From NCBI GenBank assembly GCA_009702045.1, contig WLIV01000026.1, forward strand, positions 1 to 48,205: a DNA stretch of 48,205 bases. The letters run 5' to 3'. Shown piece by piece: positions 8,988 to 17,988 of the stretch (the first letter of the stretch is position 1; each line of letters opens with the position of its first letter). Both the position numbers and the translations under genes were made by a program. Origin of the DNA: Actinomycetota bacterium (lineage in GTDB: Bacteria; Actinomycetota; Acidimicrobiia; Acidimicrobiales; Ilumatobacteraceae). Below the pieces are notes generated by a model that ran no database searches, was not told the DNA's origin, and worked only from the letters and a program-made list of their open reading frames with translations.

Positions 8988-8993
8988 TACACT
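8988..8993 (+). promoter_or_regulatory. -10 box TACACT, probable leaderless promoter
   Basis: TACACT ends 9 nt before the ATG at 9003, with no ribosome-binding site in between. It lies in a 64-bp divergent gap shared with the membrane protein at 7703-8938. Confidence 0.5.
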
Positions 8994-9002
8994 GTGTGCA
9001 CG

Positions 9003-11813
9003 ATGGGGATCACAGGTTCAACCGTTCGCGTCTCGGTGGCGCGCTGGGGACTCCTCTATCTCGCGGTCGGTCTGATCGTTGCATTCGTTCAAAGCGACAA
9101 CGGACAAACCGCCTGGTACCCGGCAATTGCGGTGGGTGTTGCGCTCCTGTTGCTCCACGGCCTGCGCTGGTGGCCGGTGGTCCTGGCGGTGGAACTTGTC
9201 GTCTCCGGTGCACAGCACTGGCAACTCACCGGCGGTCTGGTCAGTGCCATCGTCACCACCGGCGAGATCGTCGCGATGGTGTGGCTCTTGCATCGGTTTC
9301 GTTTCCGCACGACATTCGAACGGGTGGACGATGTCGTCCTGATGGGCGCCATCGCTACGGCGGTCGCGATGGCCGGTTCTGCGCTCGGCAATCTGGCTCT
9401 GCACCTGACGAACAGCTCACACTGGTCCTACACCGACGGATGGAAGATTTGGACCGTCGGCGACCTCACCGGCACTGTGCTGGTACTTCCAACCCTGTTG
9501 CTGCTCAGCCACCGGCAGCCGACGACGCCCGGCGCTCCGGTGCTGCCGCGCAGCTCGCGACTCGAAGCACAAGTCGTCAGCCTGCTAACCGCCGGCGTCC
9601 TCGCTAGGTACTTCGCCACGGTGAGAGTGCACGAGCTCACCATCGTCAACGCCGGGCCACTCACGCTGTGCCTGATGCCGATCATCTGGATCGCTGTGCG
9701 CTTCGGCCTCGCCCGCACGGCTGCGCTGATCGTGGCGCTCGATGGTGTCGCCGTCGTCGCCTACGTTGGGATCGGCCCGCACCTCAGCACGATCACCATC
9801 GATAGCCCCGACTCACTCGACCTGGTGACACTCCAGTTGCCGATCCTGGCCGTGGGCTTGGCTGCGCTCGGCGTCGCTGCCGCCATCGAGGCGGTACAGC
9901 GTGCAGTTGGGCTCGAGCGGGTGCTGATCGATGCCAGCCCAGTGGCGATCGTCGCGCTCGACGAGGACGGAATCGTGCAGAGCTGGAACGCAGCAGCGGA
10001 ACAGATCTTCGGCTACAGCGCTGCCGAGGCGATCGGCCACACCCCTCCGATGGTCGCGAACGCGCAGGAACTCGACGAACAACGAAATCGATTCGTGTCT
10101 GGCGAGGTGACGATCGTCCAATATCGTCACAAGAATGGCTCGGTCGTCACTGGCCGCCTATTCGGCTCATCGGTCGTCGGCGCAGATGGCAAATGGGGCC
10201 GCGTCGGCATCATCGAGGACATCTCCAAAGAAGTGGCCGCGATCGAGCGCCAGGCACTGTTGAACACTGCGTTCGACCAGGCAGGCGAAGCGATCATCAT
10301 CACCACTCCTGAACCAGCGATCATCTACGCCAACCCCGCGGCGTTGAACTCCAGTGGGTGGTCGCTCGCAGAGGTGCTCGGTGAGAACCCGCGCATCTTC
10401 AAGTCGGGGCAACAGGGTCCTGAGCTGTACGCGCAGTTGTGGCAGACACTCATGAACGGCGAACGGTGGGAAGGTATTCTCGTCAACCGCCGCAAGAGTG
10501 GCGATCTGTACGAGGAGCGCTGCACCATCGGTCCGGTGTTCAGCGCGCAGGGCAAATTGATCGCCTACGTCGCGGTGAAGCACGACCTCAGCCGCGAGCG
10601 ACTGCTCGAGGCCGACCTCGAGCGGAGTGTCCAGATCCGGGGCACGGCCCTGCAGGCGATGGAGCACATCGAGCGCCAGGCGACGGCGCACGACACGGCC
10701 CACGCGTTCTGCGAACGCATCGCACAGGTGACCGGCACGGAAGTCGTCGTCGCCACATTCCGTCACAACGGGTCGATCACGGCGCTGGCTCACCACGGTG
10801 CAACGGTGAGTGGCATTGCCGATGTGGCGATACCACAGGAGATGGCCGAGATCTACCTGCGCGTCACCAACGAAGGTTCGTGGGCGTCGTCACCCATCTC
10901 GCCCAGAGTGCCCACGTCGCCGTGGACAGCTCACTTCATTGCTCACCAGGTCTCCGGGACGCTGCAGGCCGCGATCCGCTCCGAGGGACGCCTCGTGGGC
11001 GCGCTGATCCTCATCACTCGCGCCCCGAATGGAGCCACGTGGATGGCGGAGCACCTCGACCTCGCTGATGAACTCGGCTCGTTCGCCAGCGTGTTGCTCG
11101 GTTCGCAGATCGATGCCGAACTCGAGCGTGAGGTCAGCAAAGACCGGATCGCCGGTGTGATCGAGCGGCACGAGTTCCACCCGGTGTTCCAGCCGTTCGT
11201 GTCACTCGAGACCGGCGAAGTTGGCGGCTACGAAGCACTGACCCGCTTCGACGATGGCACACGCCCCGACCTGATGATCACCGAGGCGTGGAACGTCGGG
11301 CTGGGCCTCGAGATGGAGGAAGCGTGTGCCCGCGAGGCGATCGTCATGGCACAACGAATGCTGCCAGGTATGTCGATCAGCCTCAACTTCTCACCCGAGA
11401 CGGTGCTGTCCGGACGAGCCGCTCTGGTGGTTGCCAGCGCGAACTTCCAGGTGGTCGTCGAGGTCACCGAGCACACTGCGATCACCGACTACCCGGCACT
11501 GCGCGCCGCGCTGGAGGGCTGCGGCAAGATCAAGGTGTCCGTCGATGACGCTGGCGCCGGTTTCGCGAGCATGCGCCACATCCTTGAGTTGCATCCTGAT
11601 GTGGTGAAGCTCGACATCGCTCTCATCCGCGACATCGACACCGACCTCGGCCGCCAGGCGCTCGCTGCTGGTCTGTGCCACTACGCCGCAGAGACCGGAA
11701 CCGTGTTGATCGCCGAAGGTGTGGAGACACAAGCAGAAGCCGACATGGTGCGCCGACTGGGCGTACAGCATGGTCAGGGCTACCACTTCGGCAAACCCGC
11801 ACGCATCGGCTGA
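9003..11813 (+). CDS. Membrane PAS-PAS-GAF-EAL sensor, c-di-GMP phosphodiesterase
   Basis: 936 aa. The first ~300 residues form 8-9 TM segments resembling the MASE1 sensory domain. Then come PAS1 (about 310-415, LDEDGIVQSWNAAAEQIFGYSAAEAIG), PAS2 (about 425-545), a GAF-like domain (about 560-690) and an EAL domain (about 700-930). Catalytic residues of active EAL enzymes are kept: Glu744 (YEALTRF), Asn in SLNFSPE, Glu in VVEVTEH, Asp-Asp in SVDDAGAGF, Lys in VVKLDIALI, Glu in LIAEGVET and Gln in QGYHFG. There is no GGDEF domain, so the predicted output is c-di-GMP hydrolysis controlled by a membrane or redox/ligand signal. The ATG at 9003 is chosen because the upstream frame overlaps a divergent gene. 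Confidence 0.92.
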   Translation: MGITGSTVRVSVARWGLLYLAVGLIVAFVQSDNGQTAWYPAIAVGVALLLLHGLRWWPVVLAVELVVSGAQHWQLTGGLVSAIVTTGEIVAMVWLLHRFRFRTTFERVDDVVLMGAIATAVAMAGSALGNLALHLTNSSHWSYTDGWKIWTVGDLTGTVLVLPTLLLLSHRQPTTPGAPVLPRSSRLEAQVVSLLTAGVLARYFATVRVHELTIVNAGPLTLCLMPIIWIAVRFGLARTAALIVALDGVAVVAYVGIGPHLSTITIDSPDSLDLVTLQLPILAVGLAALGVAAAIEAVQRAVGLERVLIDASPVAIVALDEDGIVQSWNAAAEQIFGYSAAEAIGHTPPMVANAQELDEQRNRFVSGEVTIVQYRHKNGSVVTGRLFGSSVVGADGKWGRVGIIEDISKEVAAIERQALLNTAFDQAGEAIIITTPEPAIIYANPAALNSSGWSLAEVLGENPRIFKSGQQGPELYAQLWQTLMNGERWEGILVNRRKSGDLYEERCTIGPVFSAQGKLIAYVAVKHDLSRERLLEADLERSVQIRGTALQAMEHIERQATAHDTAHAFCERIAQVTGTEVVVATFRHNGSITALAHHGATVSGIADVAIPQEMAEIYLRVTNEGSWASSPISPRVPTSPWTAHFIAHQVSGTLQAAIRSEGRLVGALILITRAPNGATWMAEHLDLADELGSFASVLLGSQIDAELEREVSKDRIAGVIERHEFHPVFQPFVSLETGEVGGYEALTRFDDGTRPDLMITEAWNVGLGLEMEEACAREAIVMAQRMLPGMSISLNFSPETVLSGRAALVVASANFQVVVEVTEHTAITDYPALRAALEGCGKIKVSVDDAGAGFASMRHILELHPDVVKLDIALIRDIDTDLGRQALAAGLCHYAAETGTVLIAEGVETQAEADMVRRLGVQHGQGYHFGKPARIG

Positions 11814-11823
11814 AAACGATGTT

Positions 11824-11872
11824 CGCCCGCCGGGACCTGCAGTAGACGGGAGTACTGCGGCCCCGGCGGGCG
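11824..11872 (+). terminator. Hairpin terminator after the PAS-EAL gene
   Basis: Arms CGCCCGCCGGG (11824-11834) and CCCGGCGGGCG (11862-11872) are exactly complementary, and inner arms TGCAGTA/TACTGC extend the structure. It starts 11 bp after the stop codon and has no U-tract. Confidence 0.8.
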
Positions 11873-12001
11873 GGATCATGCACCGTGCGGATCTTCCGCT
11901 GCACATGGCACCGTGGAACCGCTGGGTATGACCACAGAATAACACAGTTGCATCATTTGTCCAGTTGAAGTTCCGGCCTTCGCCACGCTCACATCCGCGC
12001 C

Positions 12002-12007
12002 TACAGT
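12002..12007 (+). promoter_or_regulatory. -10 box TACAGT upstream of the aldo/keto-reductase remnant
   Basis: TACAGT ends 7 nt before the ATG at 12015, compatible with a leaderless transcript. The AT-richer 11930-11970 stretch upstream may hold the rest of the promoter. Confidence 0.45.
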
Positions 12008-12014
12008 GCCCCGC

Positions 12015-12095
12015 ATGAAGTACTCGAAGCTCGGTGCCACCGGAGTCGATGTGTCCCGCAGCTGTCTGGGTTGCATGAGTTACGGCTTCGTCTGA
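12015..12095 (+). pseudogene. Aldo/keto reductase 5' remnant (26 codons)
   Basis: The open frame encodes MKYSKLGATGVDVSRSCLGC followed by MSYGFV and a stop. This is the start of an aldo/keto reductase (family pattern MKYxxLGxTGLxVSxxCLGxMxYG), cut off where the catalytic barrel should begin. No further AKR sequence follows in any frame. The TGA shares its A with the ATG of the next gene (TGATG at 12093-12097), so the remnant now acts at most as a short leader peptide translated ahead of that gene. It has a -10-like box at 12002. Confidence 0.8.
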
Positions 12096-13156
12096 TGAGC
12101 GAGATCACTCAGGACACACCGTTCGTCCCCGAGGACGATCAGTACCACACACCGACCAGCGACGACCCGACGTACGTGGAGACGAACTGGTGGTGTTTCA
12201 ACGTGCCGGAGCGGCGCATGGGGGGCTGGCTGCACGCCGGTTACCACGTCAATCGCGGCACCGTCACGTGGCGTGTGTTCGTGTGGGACCACACCGGCGC
12301 CGACCCCGGCCGACTGGCGTACTACCGCAACACGCCGGACGTGCCGATGCCTGCGGACGCCGACCTGCGCAACTTCACGTTCCCCGAGGGTGGCTACAGC
12401 GTGAAGATGTTGACGCCGTTGATGGACTACCACGTGTCCTACGCCGACCCGACCGAGTCGTTCTCGATCGAGTTCGAGCATCGCAGCGTGCATCCACCGC
12501 ACCGCTTCACCCCGGGTGAGGCACCGGCGATGCACAACCCGCACCTCGACCAGTTGGGCCACCTCACCGGCGAACTGCGTTTCGGTCGCGATCGCATCGC
12601 GATCGACTGCTACTCGGTGCGCGACCGCACGTGGGGACCGCGCACCGGTCACCACACACAACGGCAGGAATCAGCCACCACACCCGGCCGTCAGCGAGTG
12701 CTGAACCCGGGGGGCGTGCAGTGGCGCGAGGTCGAGCGCGAACGCGGTCGTGGCCGCATCCAGTACATCTTCGGCCACACCGGGGCCACCACCGGCTTCC
12801 TCGGGTTCGTGCGCCCGGGTGATGGCGACGCGCAGGGTTGGTCACCGATGAACGTCGGTTGGCTGCTGAAGGACGGCGAGTTCCGCCGCCTGGACAAGAC
12901 GCGCAGCGTGATGAAGAACTACCGCGACCAGTCCACCGGCTGGAGCGACCACATGGAGGTGCGCCTGATCGATGTGAGCGGTCGCACGATGGAGGCCGAA
13001 GGTGTCGCCGTCAGCCACATGTGCGAACACGGGGCCGGTTCGAACGCGCTGATGCGCTGGGAGTACGACGGTCAGATCGGCTGGGGCGAAGACCAGGACG
13101 GCTGGCGCCTCGACCACTTTCGCCGAATGCGCAACGCGCTGCGCGCGCTCGACTGA
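12095..13156 (+). CDS. DUF7064/DUF7065-like protein (lipocalin/CrtC-like fold)
   Basis: 353 aa, no signal peptide or TM. It resembles actinobacterial proteins annotated DUF7065 (N-terminal half) and DUF7064 (C-terminal half), distantly related to hydroxyneurosporene-synthase-type lipocalin folds. Typical features are the N-terminal TNWWCFNVPERRMGGWLHAG and the mid-protein YSVRDRTWGPR. Such proteins tend to sit in lipid or steroid catabolic regions; function unknown. The start overlaps the stop of an aldo/keto-reductase remnant (TGATG), so translation is probably by reinitiation or coupling. It converges on the VOC gene with a shared terminator. Confidence 0.7.
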   Translation: MSEITQDTPFVPEDDQYHTPTSDDPTYVETNWWCFNVPERRMGGWLHAGYHVNRGTVTWRVFVWDHTGADPGRLAYYRNTPDVPMPADADLRNFTFPEGGYSVKMLTPLMDYHVSYADPTESFSIEFEHRSVHPPHRFTPGEAPAMHNPHLDQLGHLTGELRFGRDRIAIDCYSVRDRTWGPRTGHHTQRQESATTPGRQRVLNPGGVQWREVERERGRGRIQYIFGHTGATTGFLGFVRPGDGDAQGWSPMNVGWLLKDGEFRRLDKTRSVMKNYRDQSTGWSDHMEVRLIDVSGRTMEAEGVAVSHMCEHGAGSNALMRWEYDGQIGWGEDQDGWRLDHFRRMRNALRALD

Positions 13157-13162
13157 CCTACT

Positions 13163-13187
13163 GTCGAGTGCGAGGTCAGCACTCGAC
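13163..13187. terminator. Bidirectional hairpin between convergent genes
   Basis: GTCGAGTGC (13163-13171) and GCACTCGAC (13179-13187) form a perfect 9-bp stem. The 7-nt loop contains the stop codon of the minus-strand VOC gene. It serves both that gene and the plus-strand gene ending at 13156. Confidence 0.75.
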
Positions 13188-14105
13188 CAGATCGATGAGC
13201 AACCCGCCTAGAACGTTCGGGTCGATGCTCACGCGTTCGCCGTACAGGGCATCGTCGCCTCGGCTGAACCCGATACCGCGGTCGACGAGACGGTCAACCG
13301 CGTGGCTCAGGCCATTGACCGACATCGCGACGCGATAATGCCCGTCGCCGAACTGGGCGAGGTGATCGGCCACGGGGCCGTCGCCAACCGGCGACATGAT
13401 CTCGAGCCGGGCGGAGGAGGCGATGGAGCCTTCGTAGACCGCGACGCGAATGTTCTCGATCGGAGAGTCGATGTACCTGCTGGGAGCCAAGTCGAGATAG
13501 CGCTCGAGGGTTGCGACCGTTGCGTCCAGATCGCCGACGATGACGGCCCGGCTGGCGACGCGAATCGGGGCACCGCTCGCCAGACCCTCAGGGATGATCG
13601 GCTGCACGGTCTCATCGCGCAACGCCAGCGCCCACGTTGGAACGAACTCGATCATCAGACCGGCGTCGAACGTCGGGTCGTAGTTGTTCGGGTCGCTCGG
13701 CGACTGGCCGACGAACAGACGGGTATAGGGGGACTCCTCATCCGGGATGGCTTCACCCAATCGGTATTGGACACCGAGCGACCGGAACCGCTCGACCAAC
13801 TCGAGCGGTTCCGGCACAGCGAAGTTCATCGAGTGGGTCTTCATCGGCCGAGCGCCCTGCAGCGCGTGCAGATGAGTGAACCACGGGTCGTAACCACCTT
13901 CGGGATGAGGTCCGATCACCTCGAGATAGGTAGGAGCGCCGACGCGACGGTGGTTGGGACGAAGGAAGTACACCTTGAACTGGCCGGGTACGTCGATCGT
14001 CCAGGAGGGCTTCAACTCGGGCAAGCCGAGTACGTCCACGAGTTGGCGTGCTCTCTCGTCGGGGTCATCGACCGACAGGTCAGCGGCGACTAGTGCGTCA
14101 AACAT
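13176..14105 (-). CDS. VOC-family (glyoxalase-like) protein
   Basis: 309 aa with two vicinal-oxygen-chelate-like halves: about 1-150 (LVDVLGLPELKPSW...YLEVIGPHPEGG) and about 175-305 (RAVIVGDLDATVATLERYLDLAPSRY...RVAMSVNGLSHAVDRLVDRGIGF). Members isomerise or cleave small hydroxylated or CoA-bound substrates, or act only as binding proteins. A strong ribosome-binding site (AGGAGG, 6 nt before ATG) fixes the start; a longer upstream frame overlaps the amidohydrolase. Last gene of the catabolic run and 22 bp after the amidohydrolase, so the two probably act together. Metal ligands are not obvious, and the activity is unknown. Confidence 0.8.
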   Translation of the reverse strand: MFDALVAADLSVDDPDERARQLVDVLGLPELKPSWTIDVPGQFKVYFLRPNHRRVGAPTYLEVIGPHPEGGYDPWFTHLHALQGARPMKTHSMNFAVPEPLELVERFRSLGVQYRLGEAIPDEESPYTRLFVGQSPSDPNNYDPTFDAGLMIEFVPTWALALRDETVQPIIPEGLASGAPIRVASRAVIVGDLDATVATLERYLDLAPSRYIDSPIENIRVAVYEGSIASSARLEIMSPVGDGPVADHLAQFGDGHYRVAMSVNGLSHAVDRLVDRGIGFSRGDDALYGERVSIDPNVLGGLLIDLVEC

Positions 14106-14127
14106 GGTTTCCTCCTGGAGCCGCTGT

Positions 14128-15843
14128 TCAGAGGCTGCCGGTGGTGTCGCGGCCCGAACGCAGGAGCGTGCCGGGGCGAGCAGCGGTGAACTCCGTGCCG
14201 CGCACGATCTCCACGCCGTTGCACACGACTGAGTCGATGCCGTGGGCATCGGCATACAACCGAGACGCGCCGCCGGGCAGGTCGTGCTTGTAGACCATCT
14301 CGTTGCTGCCCACCGAGTGCTCATCGAGCACCACCAGGTCGGCGTAGGCACCCTCCACGAGACGGCCGCGATCGACGATGCCGTACAGGTCGGCCGGCAC
14401 TGCAGTGAGCAGATTGATGGCCTCCTCGATCGACATCATCCCGCGCTTCACCACTGCCTCGCTCAACATCACGGTGGAGTAGTTGGCGCTGAGGAACATG
14501 TCGAGGTGTGCGCCCGCGTCGGAGGCACCTACGACTGCGCGAGGGTCGCGCCACGTCTCGACGCGGGCCTCCCACAGATCTTGCGGTTCGTCCTCGACGG
14601 TGGGGTGGCCGAACGATGTGCGCAAGCCGTCGGCGAGCGCGATCTCGCACAGCGTGTCCCAGGGGCTGAGGCCGCGCTCCTCGGCGATCGCGCCGATCGT
14701 GCGGCCTGCGCATCCCTCGTTCGCGGGGTCGAACGTGTCGTGGATGATCATCCGCCGCCAGTTGGTGAAGTGCCGCATCGGATGTTCAGCGGCAGCCAGT
14801 TCACCGAGACGACGTCGCTCGGCCGGGTCGACGAGCAACGCCAGTTTCTCCCCCTTCGAGAGCAGCATCACATCCTCCCAGCCGGGGACGGCATCGAGGA
14901 TGAAGCCACTGATGAACGACAGGCGGAAGTTCAGCGTCATCGGCGCAGTGAGGCCAACGACCTTGCCGCCGCGCGCCGCAGCGACGTCGCTACTAGCCAG
15001 CTTCTGCTCGCGCTCGGCCTTGTTCGAGGGGTGCGCCTGCAGCACGTTCCAGTTGAGTGGAGACTTGGCAACCACCGACATCTCGGCCATCAACTCGAGT
15101 GTCTCAGTGTCAAACAGACCAATCTTGGGGATGAACTCCAGCGTCGTCCCAGGGAAGTCGGCGAGTACAGCGCACAGCGCCAGCAACTCTCCGCGTGACG
15201 AGTAGCGACTGGGCACCATGTGGCCCTCAGTGTCGTTGTGGGTGGTGGACCACGACGAGGAGAACCCCAGCGCTCCGGCACGGAGGCCGTCGCGCAGGAG
15301 TCCGCACATCCGCTCGATTTCCTCGGGCGTAGCCTCACGAACGGTCGCGTCGGTGCCCATCACTACTCGGCGCAACGCGCTGTGACCCACCTTGAAGCCG
15401 GTGTTGATCGACAACGTGTGGTCCAGCGCGGCGAGGTACTCCTCGGTGGTGTCCCAGTTCCACGGCACACCCTGCTGCAGGCTCTCCAGCGGCATACCCT
15501 CCACGCGGCTGAGCATCTTCATCAGGTACTCCCCGTCGGCCGGGTTAGTACCCAGCGGCGCGATCGAGAAGCCGCAGTTGCCGGCGATGGCGGTGGTGAC
15601 GCCGTGGAGCGGTGACGGCGACAGCGTGGTGTCCCAGAAGGCCTGCGCGTCGATGTGCGTGTGCACGTCGATGAATCCGGGGGTGACCACGCGGCCCGTC
15701 GCGTCGATCACCTTCGTGGCCTGCGCCGTCGACAGGTCGCCGATGGCTTCGATGCGGGTGCCCTTGACGCCGATGTCGGCGCGACGGCGCGGTGCCCCCG
15801 TGCCATCGACGACATCGCCCCCCCTAATGATCAGATCGAACAT
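14128..15843 (-). CDS. D-aminoacylase-family amidohydrolase
   Basis: 571 aa, full length for N-acyl-D-amino-acid deacylase-like enzymes. The N-terminal beta-sandwich start FDLIIRGGDVVDGTG precedes PGFIDVHTHIDAQ (HxH metal motif), AGNCGFSIAP (the conserved Cys metal ligand of D-aminoacylases), and VVGASDAGAHLDMF (catalytic Asp). The C-terminus GRLVEGAYADLVVLDE is typical. In actinobacterial lipid or aromatic catabolic clusters, such enzymes are annotated as amidohydrolase 3 with unknown substrate. It lies 22 bp after the acyl-CoA dehydrogenase, so it probably hydrolyses an amide or ring intermediate of that pathway. Confidence 0.88.
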   Translation of the reverse strand: MFDLIIRGGDVVDGTGAPRRRADIGVKGTRIEAIGDLSTAQATKVIDATGRVVTPGFIDVHTHIDAQAFWDTTLSPSPLHGVTTAIAGNCGFSIAPLGTNPADGEYLMKMLSRVEGMPLESLQQGVPWNWDTTEEYLAALDHTLSINTGFKVGHSALRRVVMGTDATVREATPEEIERMCGLLRDGLRAGALGFSSSWSTTHNDTEGHMVPSRYSSRGELLALCAVLADFPGTTLEFIPKIGLFDTETLELMAEMSVVAKSPLNWNVLQAHPSNKAEREQKLASSDVAAARGGKVVGLTAPMTLNFRLSFISGFILDAVPGWEDVMLLSKGEKLALLVDPAERRRLGELAAAEHPMRHFTNWRRMIIHDTFDPANEGCAGRTIGAIAEERGLSPWDTLCEIALADGLRTSFGHPTVEDEPQDLWEARVETWRDPRAVVGASDAGAHLDMFLSANYSTVMLSEAVVKRGMMSIEEAINLLTAVPADLYGIVDRGRLVEGAYADLVVLDEHSVGSNEMVYKHDLPGGASRLYADAHGIDSVVCNGVEIVRGTEFTAARPGTLLRSGRDTTGSL

Positions 15844-15865
15844 GTTCTTCCCCCTTCATGTGTTG

Positions 15866-17053
15866 CTATGCGATTCCACGTCGAGCGACGGCCCACGGTA
15901 CGGAGCGGTCGGTGCGTTGTTCTGACGGAAGGCCGAGGATGCGCTCGGCCAGGATATTCAGCTGAATTTCGTCCGTGCCGCCGCGGATGGACATCGACGG
16001 CGCCGTCAGCAGATCGACGTGCCCGTCCCAGTCGCTGAGCAGCGCGTGGGCCCCACCCGCCGTGGCCTGCAACGCTGCTCGCGCCTTGAACGAGCGCGCA
16101 CCGTTCAGCTTCATACCGGATCCCTCGGGCCCCGGCTTGCGACCGGCGCGCTGGTTGGCCAACGTGCGCAGCTGCGTGAGGCGGATCGTCTCGTCGAATG
16201 CATACAGCCGCATCGTCCGGTCGCGGAGCACCGGATCGGCGAGCGCCGGTGTCCCGATCATCCTCGACAACCACAACGGCACGGTCGTGCCGCCAACGGT
16301 GGGCGCGCTGCGATCCGCGCCGGCACGCTCATGTGCAAGTACGGCGAGCGTGATCGTCCATCCGCCGTGTGTCTCGCCGATCCGCTGCTCATCGGGCACG
16401 AACGCATCGTCGAGGAACACCTCGCTGAAATGAGAGTCGCCGTTCATCTGCACCAGTGGGCGAACGAGCACACCGGGCGAGCGCATATCGAGCGCGAACA
16501 TCGTCAGGCCGTTGTGCTTGGGCACGTCGGGGTTCGTGCGGGTAAGGCAGATACCCCAATCGGCGTACTCGCCGCGGCTGGTCCATACCTTCTGTCCGTT
16601 CAGCCGCCAGCCATCACCGTCGCGCACAGCCGTGGTGGACACATTGGCCAGGTCGCTACCCGCATCCGGCTCGCTGAACATCTGGCACCAGATCTCGGCA
16701 CCCGATGCCATGTTGCGCACCCACCGGTCGCGTTGCGCGATGGTGCCGTGCTCCAGCAGCACCGGCCCGGCCATGTTGGTGCCCACGCGGAACGGGTACA
16801 GGTCGGGCACCACGTACTGCTTCGTCGCGCTGGCGATCTCAGCGGCCTCGGATCGTGTTGCGTCTCGACCGCCGTACTGCTGCGGCCAGGTGGGCAACGC
16901 GAGACCGTCCTCGACGGTGGCGGCAAGGTACGCGCGCCCGGCCTCAATGTCGTAGCCGCCGGCACCCAGCGTGGTGGCGCGTTCGTTCCCGTCCCGTCGC
17001 GGCAGGAGCCCCGACAGACGATCATCGACGAGCGCGGCCAGGTCGGTGCTCAT
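15866..17053 (-). CDS. Acyl-CoA dehydrogenase (FadE-like)
   Basis: 395 aa. The FAD/acyl-CoA-binding segments are MFSEPDAGSDLANVSTTAVRDGDGW, LNGQKVWTSRGEYADWGICLTRT and the C-terminal IRGGTDEIQLNILAERILGLP. The position taken by the catalytic Glu of medium-chain enzymes (YEGT) is Gly here, so the base must lie elsewhere, as in many actinobacterial FadE proteins, some of which work as heterodimers. No second FadE subunit is adjacent. The start is MSTDLAAL at 17053, overlapping the upstream SDR stop by 4 nt (ATGA). Confidence 0.9.
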   Translation of the reverse strand: MSTDLAALVDDRLSGLLPRRDGNERATTLGAGGYDIEAGRAYLAATVEDGLALPTWPQQYGGRDATRSEAAEIASATKQYVVPDLYPFRVGTNMAGPVLLEHGTIAQRDRWVRNMASGAEIWCQMFSEPDAGSDLANVSTTAVRDGDGWRLNGQKVWTSRGEYADWGICLTRTNPDVPKHNGLTMFALDMRSPGVLVRPLVQMNGDSHFSEVFLDDAFVPDEQRIGETHGGWTITLAVLAHERAGADRSAPTVGGTTVPLWLSRMIGTPALADPVLRDRTMRLYAFDETIRLTQLRTLANQRAGRKPGPEGSGMKLNGARSFKARAALQATAGGAHALLSDWDGHVDLLTAPSMSIRGGTDEIQLNILAERILGLPSEQRTDRSVPWAVARRGIA

Positions 17054-17976
17054 GCAGGGAACTGCTGCCCCACGAGTTCCTCGCTGAGTGCCCACAAACG
17101 CACTGCGATATCGGGATCCGTGGCGTACTCGGCAGCTGTCGATACTCGGCTGTCCTCGCAGTACGCGCCGCCATGCTGCAGCACCGCCGCATCGGTCGCG
17201 CAGTAGACGGAGGTGGCTGCGCCCTGTTGCGGTGACTTGTGCAGGATGCCACCCTTGGCGATGGACTTGGATACACGTGCCGCGTCGGCCTCGCCGAGGT
17301 AGCGGAACAGATCGGTGTCCACCACACCGGGGTGCACGGCGAACGCGTGCACGCCGCTCGCCGCGTAGCGCCGTTCGAGCTCCACCGTGAACAGGATGTT
17401 GGCCGTCTTCGACTGTCCATAGGCAACCCAGGCGTTGTACGTGCGGGTGCGGTAGTCCGGGTCGTCGAAGTCGATACCGGCGATGTCGTGGGCCGACGAG
17501 CTGAGGTTGACGATGCGCGCCGGTGCGCCCGCGAGCAGGTTTGGCATCAGCAGGTTGGTCAGCAGGAAGTGGCCGAGGTGGTTCGTACCGAACTGCAGTT
17601 CGTGGTCATCGGCAGTGCGCCCATGAGGCGTGGCCATCACACCTGCGTTGTTGACCAGCAGATGGATCTTAGGGTGCGCGGCACCGACAGTGGCGGCAAA
17701 CTCGCGAACGCTGGCCAACGACGCGAGGTCGAGCGCGATCGTCTCCACCTGCGCGCCCGGCACGGAGGAACGGATCTCGTCGGCGGCGGCGGCGGACTTC
17801 GCCGCGTCGCGGTTGGCCAGCACCACCGTGGCGCCGACTCCTGCGAATTCGCGTGCCGTCTCCAAGCCGATGCCACCGGACGAGCCGGTGACCAGCGCTA
17901 CCTTGCCGCTGAGGTCGACCCCTGCGATCACCTCGTTCGCGGTCGTGTGTTCCGTGTACCCCATTACTGCCCCCAT
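17050..17976 (-). CDS. SDR-family oxidoreductase, retinol-dehydrogenase-like
   Basis: 308 aa. Cofactor loop TGSSGGIG (30-37), NNAG (LLVNNAGVMATP), and YGQSK active site are present. The NHLGHFLLT segment marks the subfamily of retinol-dehydrogenase/WW-domain-oxidoreductase-like enzymes. The strand-2 end LANRD suggests NADP. Starts at 17976 or the in-frame ATG at 17964 are both possible. Its stop overlaps the acyl-CoA dehydrogenase start, and it begins 12 bp after the ALDH stop, so it belongs to the same operon. Substrate unknown. Confidence 0.9.
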   Translation of the reverse strand: MGAVMGYTEHTTANEVIAGVDLSGKVALVTGSSGGIGLETAREFAGVGATVVLANRDAAKSAAAADEIRSSVPGAQVETIALDLASLASVREFAATVGAAHPKIHLLVNNAGVMATPHGRTADDHELQFGTNHLGHFLLTNLLMPNLLAGAPARIVNLSSSAHDIAGIDFDDPDYRTRTYNAWVAYGQSKTANILFTVELERRYAASGVHAFAVHPGVVDTDLFRYLGEADAARVSKSIAKGGILHKSPQQGAATSVYCATDAAVLQHGGAYCEDSRVSTAAEYATDPDIAVRLWALSEELVGQQFPA

Positions 17977-17988
17977 GTGTCGTGCCGC

